Source: Aquisalinus luteolus | GTDB lineage: Bacteria > Pseudomonadota > Alphaproteobacteria > Caulobacterales > Parvularculaceae | DNA: 64,000 nucleotides | Direction of reading: 5' to 3' | NCBI RefSeq assembly: GCF_009712425.2 | Contig: NZ_VCJR02000001.1 | Span: forward strand, 496,001-560,000 | Shown here: positions 16,355-24,612 of the stretch, piece by piece | How the letters are laid out: each line of letters opens with the position of its first letter | How positions within the stretch are numbered: the stretch's first letter is position 1 | The notes under the pieces: generated by a model | Seen by the model: the letters and a program-made list of their open reading frames with translations, nothing else | Database searches by the model: none | What the model was told of the DNA's origin: nothing | Position numbers and translations under genes: made by a program

Positions 16355-17428
16355 ATGGGCAAGCTCTCGCTTGCATTTCTGGCGTTTGTGCTCGTTGCGG
16401 CGGGCGCGATCGGATTGACGCTGAACCATCTCAATTATTTCTCTAACGTCGTATCGACAGATCAAGGCGCAACTCTTGCCAGCTGCATGCCGGTCGTCGG
16501 TATGCCGGGGGTGGAGGATGCTGCGACCGATCCTGTCTCCGGCCTTGCCTGGCTGTCTTCGATGGACCGGCGAGAGCGACGCGATACGGGTGATGTGCGT
16601 GGTGAGATAAAGTCTTTCGACCCTGACAATCCACTCGACCCGTCCTCTTGGCGGGATCGCACGGGGGGAGTGCCGACGGATTTCGAGCCGCTGGGCATCG
16701 ACGTCTACGCCGACGGCCAGACCCACCGGCTGTTCGTTATCAACGAGGCCGACCGCTCCGTCCTGATCTATACGATCACGGGTCAGGGCGATCTCGCCCT
16801 GATCGACACGCTGCACGACGCCCGGCTGACGAGCCCCAATGCGATCGTCGCTGTCGGCCCCAAATCCTTCTATGTAACCAACAGCACGGCGAGCAGCTTC
16901 AGTTCGCCCCTGTCTGGCGTGGAGTTCGTTGCAGGGCTCGGCAATGGCTCGATCCTGCATTATGACGGCAATTCATGGAGCGAGGCTGCGCGCGGGCTGA
17001 AGTTCGCCAATGGCCTCGCCGTCAGCGCCGATGGCGAGGAACTGTATCTGGCGGAGATGGGCAGCAAGCTGGTGCGGGTATATGACCGCGATCTGCAACT
17101 GGGGACCCTGCAGCCGGAGCGCGTGATCCGCCTCGACAGCTTTCCCGATAACCTGACCTGGGGCGCGGGCGGAAAATTGCTGGTCGGCGCGATCCCCAAG
17201 CCGCTGCAGTTTGCTGCCCATGTGGGCAATGCTGAAAAGACCGCGCCGTCACAGCTTGTCAGTATCGATCCCGCGTCCGGCGCCGTCGAGACGCTGTATC
17301 TCGACGATGGCTCACGCCTGTCCGGCCTGACGGTGGGGGCAAGAATTGGCGGAAAATTCCTTCTGGGTTCTTTTGCCGAGAACAAATTTCTTCTATGTGA
17401 CAGCCCTGTCGTGACAGAATCTCGCTAA
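16355..17428 (+). CDS. SMP-30/paraoxonase-like six-bladed beta-propeller protein
   Basis: The protein of 357 residues has an N-terminal hydrophobic segment (residues 4-24), as a signal anchor or uncleaved signal peptide. The body resembles arylesterase/paraoxonase and SMP-30 propellers: VEDAATDPVSGLAWLSSMD, then DFEPLGIDVY, LTSPNAIVAVGPKSFYVTNST (about residues 154-174; paraoxonases have NDIVAVG...FYATND there), and NGLAVSADGEELYLAEM. Such enzymes use a central calcium to hydrolyse lactones or esters. The actual substrate is unknown. GGGGGAAAA precedes the ATG. The gene lies 30 bases upstream of thrC on the same strand. Confidence 0.8.
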   Translation: MGKLSLAFLAFVLVAAGAIGLTLNHLNYFSNVVSTDQGATLASCMPVVGMPGVEDAATDPVSGLAWLSSMDRRERRDTGDVRGEIKSFDPDNPLDPSSWRDRTGGVPTDFEPLGIDVYADGQTHRLFVINEADRSVLIYTITGQGDLALIDTLHDARLTSPNAIVAVGPKSFYVTNSTASSFSSPLSGVEFVAGLGNGSILHYDGNSWSEAARGLKFANGLAVSADGEELYLAEMGSKLVRVYDRDLQLGTLQPERVIRLDSFPDNLTWGAGGKLLVGAIPKPLQFAAHVGNAEKTAPSQLVSIDPASGAVETLYLDDGSRLSGLTVGARIGGKFLLGSFAENKFLLCDSPVVTESR

Positions 17429-17458
17429 GCGGGCCCGGATTACAGGAAGAAAACTGAA

Positions 17459-18862
17459 ATGCACTACATCTCGACCCGTGGTCAGGCAGAGCGTCTGAGC
17501 TTTGCCGACGTCCTGCTTGCAGGGCTCGCTTCTGATGGCGGGCTCTATGTGCCGGAAAGCTGGCCCAGCTTCACCGAGGCGGAAATCGCCGCGTTTGCCG
17601 GCAAGCCCTATGCCCATGTGGCGACGGAAGTCATTTCCCGCTTTACCGGCGAGGATATCCCCCGCGACGTGCTTTCTGCCATGTGCGAGGAGGCCTATGC
17701 GAGCTTTGCCCATCGCGCCGTGGTGCCGCTGAGCCAGACCACCGAGGAAGACTGGATCCTCGAGCTGTTCCATGGGCCGACATTGGCGTTCAAGGATGTG
17801 GCGATGCAGCTGCTGGGACGGCTGTTCGATCACGTTCTCGCAGCGCGCGGCGAACGGCTGACGATCGTCGGGGCGACATCGGGCGATACAGGCGGCGCGG
17901 CGATCGAGGCCCTGAAGGGCAGCGCCAATGTCGATGTCTTCATCCTGCATCCGAACGGCCGCATTTCCGAAGTCCAGCGCCGGTTGATGACCTGCGTCGA
18001 GGAAGAGAACATCCACAACATCGCCATCGAGGGGTCCTTCGACGACTGCCAGGCGATGGTAAAGGAGATGTTCGCCGACAGGCCATTCCGGGAAGAGATG
18101 CGCATCGGTGCGATCAACTCGATCAACTGGGCGCGGATCGTGGCGCAGTCGGTCTATTATTTCACCTCCGCCGTGGCGCTGGGCGGACCTGCACGCGCGA
18201 TCTCATACTGCGTACCGACGGGTAATTTCGGTGATATCTTCGCGGCTTACGTGGCCCGGCAGATGGGCCTGCCGATCGAGATGCTGTGTATCGCGACGAA
18301 CGAGAATGACATTCTTGCGCGTACGCTGGCCGAAGGTGCCTATGAACCGCGTGGCGTGGCGCAGACGATCTCGCCCTCAATGGACATCCAGGTATCGAGC
18401 AATTTCGAGCGGCTGCTGTTCGAAGCCTCGGGCCGCGACGCTGCAGCGGTGCGCGCGATGATGGCGAACCTGAAGCAGGCTGGAAGGTTCGATGTGCCGG
18501 GTGAGGTTCTGAATAATATCCGCGCACTTTTCACCGCTGAGCGATCAGGTGAGGAAGAGACGGCGGCGATGATCCGCGAAGTCTTCGAGACCACTGGCGC
18601 GGTGATCGACCCGCATACTGCGGTCGGCCTTGTGGCGACCGCCAAGGCACGGGCTGCCGGGACGCTGGACGGGCCCGTCGTGACCCTCGCAACCGCCCAT
18701 GCGGCGAAGTTTCCCGACGCGGTGAAGGAAGCCTGCGGCGTCTATCCCGACCCGCCGGTGCAACTCTCCGATCTTTACGAACGTACTGAAAAGCTGACTG
18801 TCTTGCCTCTGGACCAGCAGGAAGTTCAGCGTTTTGTTGCGTCTTCCGTTCGAAAGGACTAA
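17459..18862 (+). CDS. thrC: Threonine synthase
   Basis: The protein of 467 residues converts O-phosphohomoserine to threonine with PLP in the cytosol. The PLP lysine is K112 in HGPTLAFKDVAMQLLG. GATSGDTGGAAIEAL is the phosphate-binding loop. The long form with N-terminal MHYISTRG is characteristic of the proteobacterial and fungal type. AGGAAGAAAACTGAA leads to the ATG. In several alphaproteobacteria an M16 peptidase gene lies between thrC and the GNAT and EAL genes. Here the GNAT gene follows after only 66 bases and no M16 gene is present. Confidence 0.96.
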   Translation: MHYISTRGQAERLSFADVLLAGLASDGGLYVPESWPSFTEAEIAAFAGKPYAHVATEVISRFTGEDIPRDVLSAMCEEAYASFAHRAVVPLSQTTEEDWILELFHGPTLAFKDVAMQLLGRLFDHVLAARGERLTIVGATSGDTGGAAIEALKGSANVDVFILHPNGRISEVQRRLMTCVEEENIHNIAIEGSFDDCQAMVKEMFADRPFREEMRIGAINSINWARIVAQSVYYFTSAVALGGPARAISYCVPTGNFGDIFAAYVARQMGLPIEMLCIATNENDILARTLAEGAYEPRGVAQTISPSMDIQVSSNFERLLFEASGRDAAAVRAMMANLKQAGRFDVPGEVLNNIRALFTAERSGEEETAAMIREVFETTGAVIDPHTAVGLVATAKARAAGTLDGPVVTLATAHAAKFPDAVKEACGVYPDPPVQLSDLYERTEKLTVLPLDQQEVQRFVASSVRKD

Positions 18863-18928
18863 GAAGGTTTACGGGTGGTGAACGTGCCAATTCGCGGCAC
18901 GGTAATGGGATAAAGCAGTTTAAACAGT

Positions 18929-19525
18929 ATGGTCCTTCTCGACTTCCCTTTGAATGATCCGTCGAACGCGATTCTGGTCGAGGATGGCATCTATCTGCGT
19001 TACCCGCAGGAACGCGATTACGAGCACTGGGCCGGTATCCGCGCGGCCAGCCGTTCCCATCTCCAGCCATTCGAACCGCTCTGGGCCGTGGACGAGCTTT
19101 CCATGGCCAGCTACCGCAAACGCCTGCGCATTTATGCGCGCGACATCAGGGCCGGGGTCTGCCGGCCCTATTTCATTTTCCGCTCCCAGGACGACATGCT
19201 GGTCGGTGGCTGCACCCTGTCGAATATCCGCCGCCGGGCGGCGATGACGGCAACGCTCGGCTATTGGGTCGGGCGGGACCACATCCGTCGCGGCTACGCC
19301 CTGTCTGCCGTGAAGGCGACCGTGCGGTCTGCCTTCGAGACGCTAAAGATGGAACGCATCGAGGCGGCCTGCCTGCCGGACAATCGTGCGTCCCAGAACC
19401 TGCTGGTCAAGGCCGGTTTCCGCAAGGAGGGGGTCGCCCGAAATTATCTGAGCATCAACGGCAAGCGCCGTGACCATGTGTTGTTCGGCCTCGACCCGGA
19501 AGATTTCCGTAAAATCGATAGCTGA
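18929..19525 (+). CDS. GNAT N-acetyltransferase, RimJ/RimL type
   Basis: The protein has 198 residues. It shows IYLRYPQERDYEHWAGIRAASRSHLQPFEPLW at the N-terminus (about residues 21-52), then the acetyl-CoA binding region GYWVGRDHIRRGYALSAVKATVRSAFE (motif A, Q/R-x-x-G-x-A form), and IEAACLPDNRASQNLLVKAGFRKEGVARNYL, a RimJ/RimL hallmark (about residues 150-180). Family members acetylate N-terminal amino groups of ribosomal proteins or small amines. The acceptor is not known here. It lies between thrC and an EAL protein, a conserved alphaproteobacterial neighbourhood. Confidence 0.9.
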   Translation: MVLLDFPLNDPSNAILVEDGIYLRYPQERDYEHWAGIRAASRSHLQPFEPLWAVDELSMASYRKRLRIYARDIRAGVCRPYFIFRSQDDMLVGGCTLSNIRRRAAMTATLGYWVGRDHIRRGYALSAVKATVRSAFETLKMERIEAACLPDNRASQNLLVKAGFRKEGVARNYLSINGKRRDHVLFGLDPEDFRKIDS

Positions 19526-19674
19526 TTGCCGGTCTGGGGCACGCCCGCCAGCCGGGCTGGAGCCGATCTTGCAAAGAAGCATGGAAATCAACGGTGCGGG
19601 ACGCCCTGTGGCATGCCGTGCCGCAAAAGGAACATTGACCGGAAGGGGTTAATTTCCCAAGGTATGAACGGGTT

Positions 19675-21843
19675 ATGGGTGGTTCTGTCGTGGACGGCTT
19701 TCTTGATTATTTCCAGCTAGACGCATTCTTTCGCCAGTCGGCGGAGCTGAAGGCATCTTTCCCGCGCGAGGTGATGCTGACCGAGGGTATCATCCTTGGC
19801 GCCCTTGGCGGGGGCTTCGCGCTGTTCCTGCTGATCTTCCTGCTGCGCCGCAGCGCCATTGCCGCTATCGCGGCGAGCGTCGCCGGCATGACCTTCCTGA
19901 TCGAGGCCATGGCCTTTGGCCGTCTGGAGAATGTGCTGCCGGATGGCGGCGGGCTGGTGTTGTTCGCGCTGCTCTTGTCATCGGTCATTCTTTTCCTGAC
20001 GGCGACGGTGCGTGCTGCCAAGGAGAACGTGGCTGTCGGCGTCGTCTTCCTGCTGGCGATCGTTGCCGCGATCGCGCTGGGCGTTGCCGGTTATCTGGGT
20101 GTCTATCCGGCGGACCTGCCGCTGCGCCTTGCCGCGGGCGGGCTCGCCCTGTTTGCAGTGCTTTTGACAATGCAGCAGGCTGCGACCGGTGACCGCCGCT
20201 CGCTCCATATCGCGCCGGGCGTGCTGATCGCCGCCTGTTCGCTGGTCGTGTTTTTCGTCATGGGCAGCAATGGTGTTGCCAGCTGGATCGAGATGGCCGT
20301 GCCCCATGGCATGCTCGCCGGCGGTGTTCTGCTGGCCGGGCTGATGTCGCTTCTGCCGGCAGGAAGCCAGCCGAAGGCTGCGAAGGCGTCTCCTGCCAGC
20401 GGCAAGGGCGAGAGCAATGCCAGGAAAAAGGACAAGGCGCTGCCGTCCGTTGTCGGCGCAGCGCCGGTCATGTCGATGAGCGATGACGAGGAAGAGCCGG
20501 AACCGGACCTTCCCGACGCGATCACCGACATGGCAGGCGAGGATGACCCCGTGCCGGACGAAGAATCCCGTCCATCCGCTGCAGTGGCTGGCCAATCACC
20601 CATTTCTGCCCTGTGGGGGCACAAGAGCCCCGAGCCGAAACCGGCCCCGCCTGCGCCGGCGCGCAACGAGGTCAGCGAATTGCGTGCAGCGCTCGGCGCC
20701 GCTGGCATGCCTCTGTGGGACTGGAAGGCACCCGGGCAGATCAATGCCAGCGAAGAGACGGCGTCTCTCCTCGGTGTTTCCAAGATTTCGGCCCTGTCGC
20801 CGGAGAATGTCCGCGGGCTGATCGATCATGACAGCCTCGAACAGTATGACGAGGAAATCCTCGGCGGTGGCGATCCGCAAACAGGCCGTTTCGATTTCGA
20901 GGTGACGACCCGCGAGGGGCGCCGCCTGGCGATCAAGGGCGAGCGACAGGTGGACGAGGAAGGGTTTGTCGATCGCATCATCGCTTTCGTCGCGCCGGTC
21001 CGGAAAGCGGCAGCAAGCCCTGCCTTGCGTGCCACACCGGCTGCGCCCGGCATTACCGCTGAAATGATCCGCGAGGGGCTGGAGAATGGCGAATTCGAGG
21101 CCTGGTTCCAGCCTGTCGTGCGCCTGAACGATCAGGACATCGCCGGGTTCGAGGCGCTGGCGCGTTGGCGAAGGCCGGGCGGTGGCAAACCGATGCTGCC
21201 TGACCAGTTCATGGAAGTGGCCATCGATGCCGGGCTGGAAATGGATATCACAGCGGTGATCCTGTCACAGGCCGCAGCGGAACTTGCCGCCTGGGTCGGG
21301 TCGAGCCCGGCGCAAGGGCAGTTCGTGTCGTTCAACGTGTCCGCCGATACACTGATCAATGACCGTCTGGTCAAGCTGGTGCGCAACACGATCCGCAAGC
21401 ACGACCTGCCGGACGGGTCGCTGGTGGTGGAGCTGACGGAAACCCACGTGCTGCACGACCAGCACAAGGTGCTGGCTGTCGCCAAGTCCATGCGACAGGC
21501 CGGGGCCCGGATCGCGCTGGATGATCTTGGGGCGGGCCAGTCGACGCTGGGGCAGCTGTCCAAGTTCCGGTTCGATATCATCAAGACAGACAGGGCGCTT
21601 CTGGAAGCTGCCCTGCGCGACGACCATGGCCACACATTGCTCGCCGGTCTGGTCGACATGGCCCATCGCATGGGCACGCAGATCATCGTGGAAGGGGCGG
21701 AGACAGCAGAGGCCGTCAGGATGCTGCGCGAAATGAAGTGCGATTATGCGCAAGGCTATTATTTCGGCATGCCGGAACCCGCAGGCGGTGCGCCGGAAGA
21801 GGAAGAAGTTCCGCGCCAGCCGGTGACCGCCGACCTGCGCTAG
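19675..21843 (+). CDS. Membrane-bound EAL-domain cyclic di-GMP phosphodiesterase
   Basis: The protein has 722 residues. The N-terminal quarter is hydrophobic, with about seven transmembrane segments between residues 35 and 225. A long Ala/Pro/Glu-rich linker follows (about 230-335), then a PAS-like region (LRAALGAAGMPLWDWKAPGQINASEETASLLGV, residues about 340-372) and a C-terminal EAL domain (about 465-705). Catalytic features are kept: FEALARWRRP, FNVSADTL, VVELTET, LDDLGAGQSTL, IIKTD and EGAETAEAV, so the domain should be active. No GGDEF is present. Together with the cyclase at 8605 it contributes to cyclic di-GMP balance. No clear ribosome binding site is seen at the ATG. Confidence 0.9.
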   Translation: MGGSVVDGFLDYFQLDAFFRQSAELKASFPREVMLTEGIILGALGGGFALFLLIFLLRRSAIAAIAASVAGMTFLIEAMAFGRLENVLPDGGGLVLFALLLSSVILFLTATVRAAKENVAVGVVFLLAIVAAIALGVAGYLGVYPADLPLRLAAGGLALFAVLLTMQQAATGDRRSLHIAPGVLIAACSLVVFFVMGSNGVASWIEMAVPHGMLAGGVLLAGLMSLLPAGSQPKAAKASPASGKGESNARKKDKALPSVVGAAPVMSMSDDEEEPEPDLPDAITDMAGEDDPVPDEESRPSAAVAGQSPISALWGHKSPEPKPAPPAPARNEVSELRAALGAAGMPLWDWKAPGQINASEETASLLGVSKISALSPENVRGLIDHDSLEQYDEEILGGGDPQTGRFDFEVTTREGRRLAIKGERQVDEEGFVDRIIAFVAPVRKAAASPALRATPAAPGITAEMIREGLENGEFEAWFQPVVRLNDQDIAGFEALARWRRPGGGKPMLPDQFMEVAIDAGLEMDITAVILSQAAAELAAWVGSSPAQGQFVSFNVSADTLINDRLVKLVRNTIRKHDLPDGSLVVELTETHVLHDQHKVLAVAKSMRQAGARIALDDLGAGQSTLGQLSKFRFDIIKTDRALLEAALRDDHGHTLLAGLVDMAHRMGTQIIVEGAETAEAVRMLREMKCDYAQGYYFGMPEPAGGAPEEEEVPRQPVTADLR

Positions 21844-21856
21844 GCTCTTTCAGTTC

Positions 21857-22498
21857 CTAGTTCAGGGGGGTGTCGGGACTGCGCACTTCCGACCAGGCTT
21901 GCGAGAACATCGACTTGTCGATGCCGAATTTGGCAAGGGCTCTATCCCACACGGTATCGGCATCATCGGCAAAGATGAGTGACGGGTCGCCCGGAATGTT
22001 CAGCCATGCATTCTGGGCCAGTTCATGCTCCAGCTGACCGGCTGACCAGCCGGCATGGCCTGCGCAGATGAGCGCGCGCGACGGGGCATTACGGCCTGCC
22101 TGCATGCGCCCGTCAGGCTCGTTGAGGTCTTCGAGTATCTCGCGGCTCGCGGTCAGGCAAACGCCGGGCATGATGTCGATCGTGTCTTCATGCCGGTAAT
22201 CATCCGTATGCAGAACGGCGCCGCGCTTGGTGTCGACCGGCCCGCCGAAATGGATCGGGCGGTCGTCGATATCGTCTGACGGCTTCAACTTTACCTGCAG
22301 TAGCAGGTCGGAGAAGGTGAGGTCGGAAATCGTCTTGTTCAGGATCAGCCCCATGGCGTGATCTTCGTCATGGCTGCAGATCAGCACCACCGATTCGCGG
22401 AAGCAGCCATCGCGCAGGTTCGGCATGGCGACGAGCAGCTGGCCGTGCAGGAAATCCTGCCGGTCGGGATCGTTATTGGTGCTATTCTCGTCTGTCAT
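21857..22498 (-). CDS. YqgE/AlgH family protein
   Basis: The protein has 213 residues from the ATG at 22498, which follows AGGAGGTCGACAG. The open frame extends 33 codons further but without a site. Hallmarks are FLHGQLLVAMPNLRDGCFRESVVLICSHDEDHAMGLILNK (about residues 15-54) and PIHFGGPVDTKRGAVLHT, followed by RALICAGHAGWSAGQLEHEL near residue 150. YqgE proteins are widely conserved and cytosolic, and their function remains unclear despite the AlgH name. It is divergent from a peroxiredoxin gene with an 86-base gap, a pairing that could share regulation. Confidence 0.93.
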   Translation of the reverse strand: MTDENSTNNDPDRQDFLHGQLLVAMPNLRDGCFRESVVLICSHDEDHAMGLILNKTISDLTFSDLLLQVKLKPSDDIDDRPIHFGGPVDTKRGAVLHTDDYRHEDTIDIMPGVCLTASREILEDLNEPDGRMQAGRNAPSRALICAGHAGWSAGQLEHELAQNAWLNIPGDPSLIFADDADTVWDRALAKFGIDKSMFSQAWSEVRSPDTPLN

Positions 22499-22584
22499 CT
22501 GTCGACCTCCTGCCATCCATGGTGGACGCCCCCTGCAGACAAGACTACATGGAGGCCTTGATCGCGTGCAACAGGAGAGACCAT

Positions 22585-23067
22585 ATGACCATCGCAAAAG
22601 GCGACCGCATCCCCGACGTTCAGGTAATGCTGGCCAGTGACGGCGGACCCGATGCCATCCAGACCGCAGAGCTGTTCGCAGGCAAGAAAACCGCGTTTTT
22701 CGCCGTGCCGGGTGCCTTTACCCCGACCTGTTCGGCCAAGCACCTGCCGGGCTTTGTCGAAAAGAAAGACATGTTCGATGCCAAAGGCGTCGACCAGATC
22801 GTCTGCATGTCGGTCAACGATGCTTTCGTCATGGATGCCTGGGCCAAGGACCAGGAAGCCTATGGCAAGGTCGTAATGGTTGCTGACGGCAATGGCGATT
22901 TTACCCAGGCGCTGGGCCTCGCCATGGACGGCAAGGGCTTCGGCATGGGGCTGCGCTCCAAGCGGTTCTCCATGATCGTGAATGACGGTGTCGTTGAAGA
23001 GCTGAACGTGGAAGAGGGCGGTGCCTTCGAAGTGTCCTCCGCCGACTATATGCTGGGCCAGCTGTAA
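22585..23067 (+). CDS. Peroxiredoxin of the Prx5 type
   Basis: The protein has 160 residues from the ATG at 22585, which follows CAGGAGAGACCAT. It reduces hydrogen peroxide and organic peroxides in the cytosol. The active-site motif P-x-x-x-T-x-x-C is P42-G-A-F-T46-P-T-C49, the peroxidatic cysteine being C49. Other motifs are FFAVPGAFTPTCSAKHLPGF and DQIVCMSVNDAFVMDAW. Prx5 members usually rely on glutathione/glutaredoxin or an intramolecular partner. A resolving cysteine near the C-terminus is not seen here, so a one-cysteine mechanism is likely. An OxyR-like regulator lies 30 kb away, and no OxyR-type site was noticed here. Confidence 0.93.
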   Translation: MTIAKGDRIPDVQVMLASDGGPDAIQTAELFAGKKTAFFAVPGAFTPTCSAKHLPGFVEKKDMFDAKGVDQIVCMSVNDAFVMDAWAKDQEAYGKVVMVADGNGDFTQALGLAMDGKGFGMGLRSKRFSMIVNDGVVEELNVEEGGAFEVSSADYMLGQL

Positions 23068-23073
23068 GAACGC

Positions 23074-23265
23074 TCAATCCTTCCTGTCGTTCCTGACCTC
23101 CGCAAGCCGATCGTAATCATCGGCATGCGGAGCGTTGTGGCGTTCCTCGTCCTTGTCTTCGCTGGCTTCGGGTTTCGTGCTCGTCTCCGGATGAGGTGCG
23201 TCTTCATTGACTGGAGCCTGATTATGTTTAGGCGGCGGTTGGTCGGAATGCTTCTTCTTCGTCAT
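23074..23265 (-). CDS. Small hydrophilic hypothetical protein
   Basis: The 63-residue product starts at the ATG at 23265, preceded by AAAGAGGACGATCCC. It begins MTKKKHSDQPPPKHNQ and is almost entirely charged or polar, rich in Glu, Asp, Lys, Pro and His. It has no hydrophobic core and is predicted to be disordered. I do not recognise a family. It converges with the peroxiredoxin gene, 6 bases away, and is divergent from a small membrane-protein gene. The clear ribosome binding site and intact frame make it credible, but expression is unproven. Confidence 0.6.
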   Translation of the reverse strand: MTKKKHSDQPPPKHNQAPVNEDAPHPETSTKPEASEDKDEERHNAPHADDYDRLAEVRNDRKD

Positions 23266-23356
23266 GGGATCGTCCTCTTTCCGGTAATTTCGTGCTCCTT
23301 GTGAACGCATTGGCGCTCCAGCGTGTTCCATTGCGGAACTTCATGGAGGGAGAGCA

Positions 23357-23740
23357 ATGCTTTCACTGTTACTGGACCTTTCCAATATTCTCGGCGGCTT
23401 CCTGCTCGCCATCGGGCTTCTCATCAAGATCCCCAATGTCGGCGATGACTTGGCCAAGGCGGCAGCGAAGCTCGCCCAGTTCGGCTGGGTGATCGGCATC
23501 GTCGCGCTCGTCACCGGCGGCTATTTCCTGATCGTGCATCTGACGACCGGACCGCACCTGTTCCATTTCGAGGTGGTCGCGATCATCACCGGTGTGCTGT
23601 TGCTGATGGATCGTGTCAGGGCCGGGCGGAACACCGAAGACCCGGTCGGGTCGGGAGCGAGCGCGTTCACCACGTTCGTCGCGATCTTTGGCGTCATCGC
23701 CATCATCGTCGGCTTCCAGGGGCTGTTCACGCCGAACTGA
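23357..23740 (+). CDS. Small integral membrane protein, unknown function
   Basis: The 127-residue protein has four predicted transmembrane segments: residues about 8-24 (SNILGGFLLAIGLLIKI), 41-63 (FGWVIGIVALVTGGYFLIVHL), 70-85 (FHFEVVAIITGVLLLM) and 104-123 (TTFVAIFGVIAIIVGFQGLF). A short polar loop (DRVRAGRNTEDPVGSGAS) lies before the last. GGAGGGAGAGCA precedes the ATG. No catalytic or transport motif is seen and I do not know the family. It ends 20 bases before a bidirectional terminator. Confidence 0.8.
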   Translation: MLSLLLDLSNILGGFLLAIGLLIKIPNVGDDLAKAAAKLAQFGWVIGIVALVTGGYFLIVHLTTGPHLFHFEVVAIITGVLLLMDRVRAGRNTEDPVGSGASAFTTFVAIFGVIAIIVGFQGLFTPN

Positions 23741-23759
23741 CACGGGCGTTGATATCATG

Positions 23760-23787
23760 AAAAAGCCCGGCCTGAGCCGGGCTTTTT
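23760..23787. terminator. Bidirectional terminator
   Basis: An 8-bp stem AGCCCGGC/GCCGGGCT with a CTGA loop (23764-23783) has five A residues on the left and five T residues on the right. It serves the convergent membrane-protein gene and the small gene at 23789. Confidence 0.94.
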
Positions 23788-23788
23788 G

Positions 23789-23941
23789 CTATTTGTCATC
23801 AGACTTTTTCTTGTCCTTCTTGTCGCCTTCCGTCCCCTTGGGGTCGGCCTCGCCGGGCATGTAGCTGGGCGGGTCACTGGCGGGGAACGTTTCGTCCAGC
23901 GCTTCGTCGACATCGGTCTTTTTCTTATCTTCGGTGCTCAT
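23789..23941 (-). CDS. 50-residue conserved small protein with an ALDETFPASDPPS motif
   Basis: This short frame starts at an ATG (23941) with a near-perfect AGGAGGTACCATC ribosome binding site. Its stop abuts the terminator. The sequence begins MSTEDKKKTDVDEALDETFP. The block DEALDETFPASDPPSY is a motif that recurs in many small proteobacterial proteins of unknown function. The C-terminal half is a Lys/Asp-rich tail (KGTEGDKKDKKKSDDK). It is cytosolic and probably disordered apart from the motif. It is monocistronic, upstream of neither neighbour, and was found by reading the intergenic region between the membrane protein and the TetR gene. Confidence 0.8.
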   Translation of the reverse strand: MSTEDKKKTDVDEALDETFPASDPPSYMPGEADPKGTEGDKKDKKKSDDK

Positions 23942-24003
23942 GATGGTACCTCCTTGTGAGATACAAACAGCCTGGGGCGGGGCACCGTTCCAGTCACTTG
24001 TCT

Positions 24004-24606
24004 CTAGGAGGCGAGCAGTGACAGCAGCGTCTCGCTAAGGGCGTGGTCCCTGGTCGACGGGCCGCCGCGCTTTTCGATGGTCCAGTTCAGCGCACCGAGG
24101 ATGATGCGGTGCACCTCTCGCAGGTCTGTGTGACCTGTCAGGGAACCGTGGCTGCGAGCGCGTTTCAGCGTGTCGAGCCAGATGCCGTCGAAATCGCGGC
24201 GGGTCTCGATGGTTTGCTCGCGGATATCCTCCGGCACCATGGAGAAACAGCGGATCGAGGCGCGGGTGTAGGCCTTGTGCGCCGAGAGAGCCGACAGATG
24301 GGCGTCAATCGCCGCCTTGAGGACCGTGCGCCCTTCGGCATCCGGGGGAAGGGCATCAACGGCACGCGAGACCGCGTCCGAGACATATTCGACGCCTTCG
24401 TTCAGTATTTCGACAGTGATCTGTTCCTTGGAGGCAAAATGGTAATAGATCGAGCCGGCCTTCAGCCCCGCCACATCGGCGATACCGCGCAGCGTTGTCG
24501 CCTGATAGCCGTTCTCGGCCAGCGACAGGGCGGCGGCATCTAGAATGCGCCGGCGCATTTCCGCGCCGGGCGATTTTTTCTCGGGGATTGAGGAGGCGTC
24601 GGGCAC
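24004..24606 (-). CDS. TetR/AcrR family transcriptional regulator
   Basis: The protein has 200 residues. The N-terminal helix-turn-helix is clear: RRRILDAAALSLAENGYQATTLRGIADVAGLKAGSIYYHFASKEQI (about residues 18-63), where GSIYYHFASKE is the family signature. The C-terminal ligand domain (about residues 75-200) has a TetR_C-like helical pattern. The gene starts 6 bases after the acyl-CoA dehydrogenase gene on the same strand, so the two form an operon. The obvious target is the divergent promoter region at 25858-25893, which would make it an autoregulated repressor of acyl-CoA degradation genes. The effector is probably an acyl-CoA; this is inference. Confidence 0.9.
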   Translation of the reverse strand: MPDASSIPEKKSPGAEMRRRILDAAALSLAENGYQATTLRGIADVAGLKAGSIYYHFASKEQITVEILNEGVEYVSDAVSRAVDALPPDAEGRTVLKAAIDAHLSALSAHKAYTRASIRCFSMVPEDIREQTIETRRDFDGIWLDTLKRARSHGSLTGHTDLREVHRIILGALNWTIEKRGGPSTRDHALSETLLSLLAS

Positions 24607-24612
24607 TGAAGA

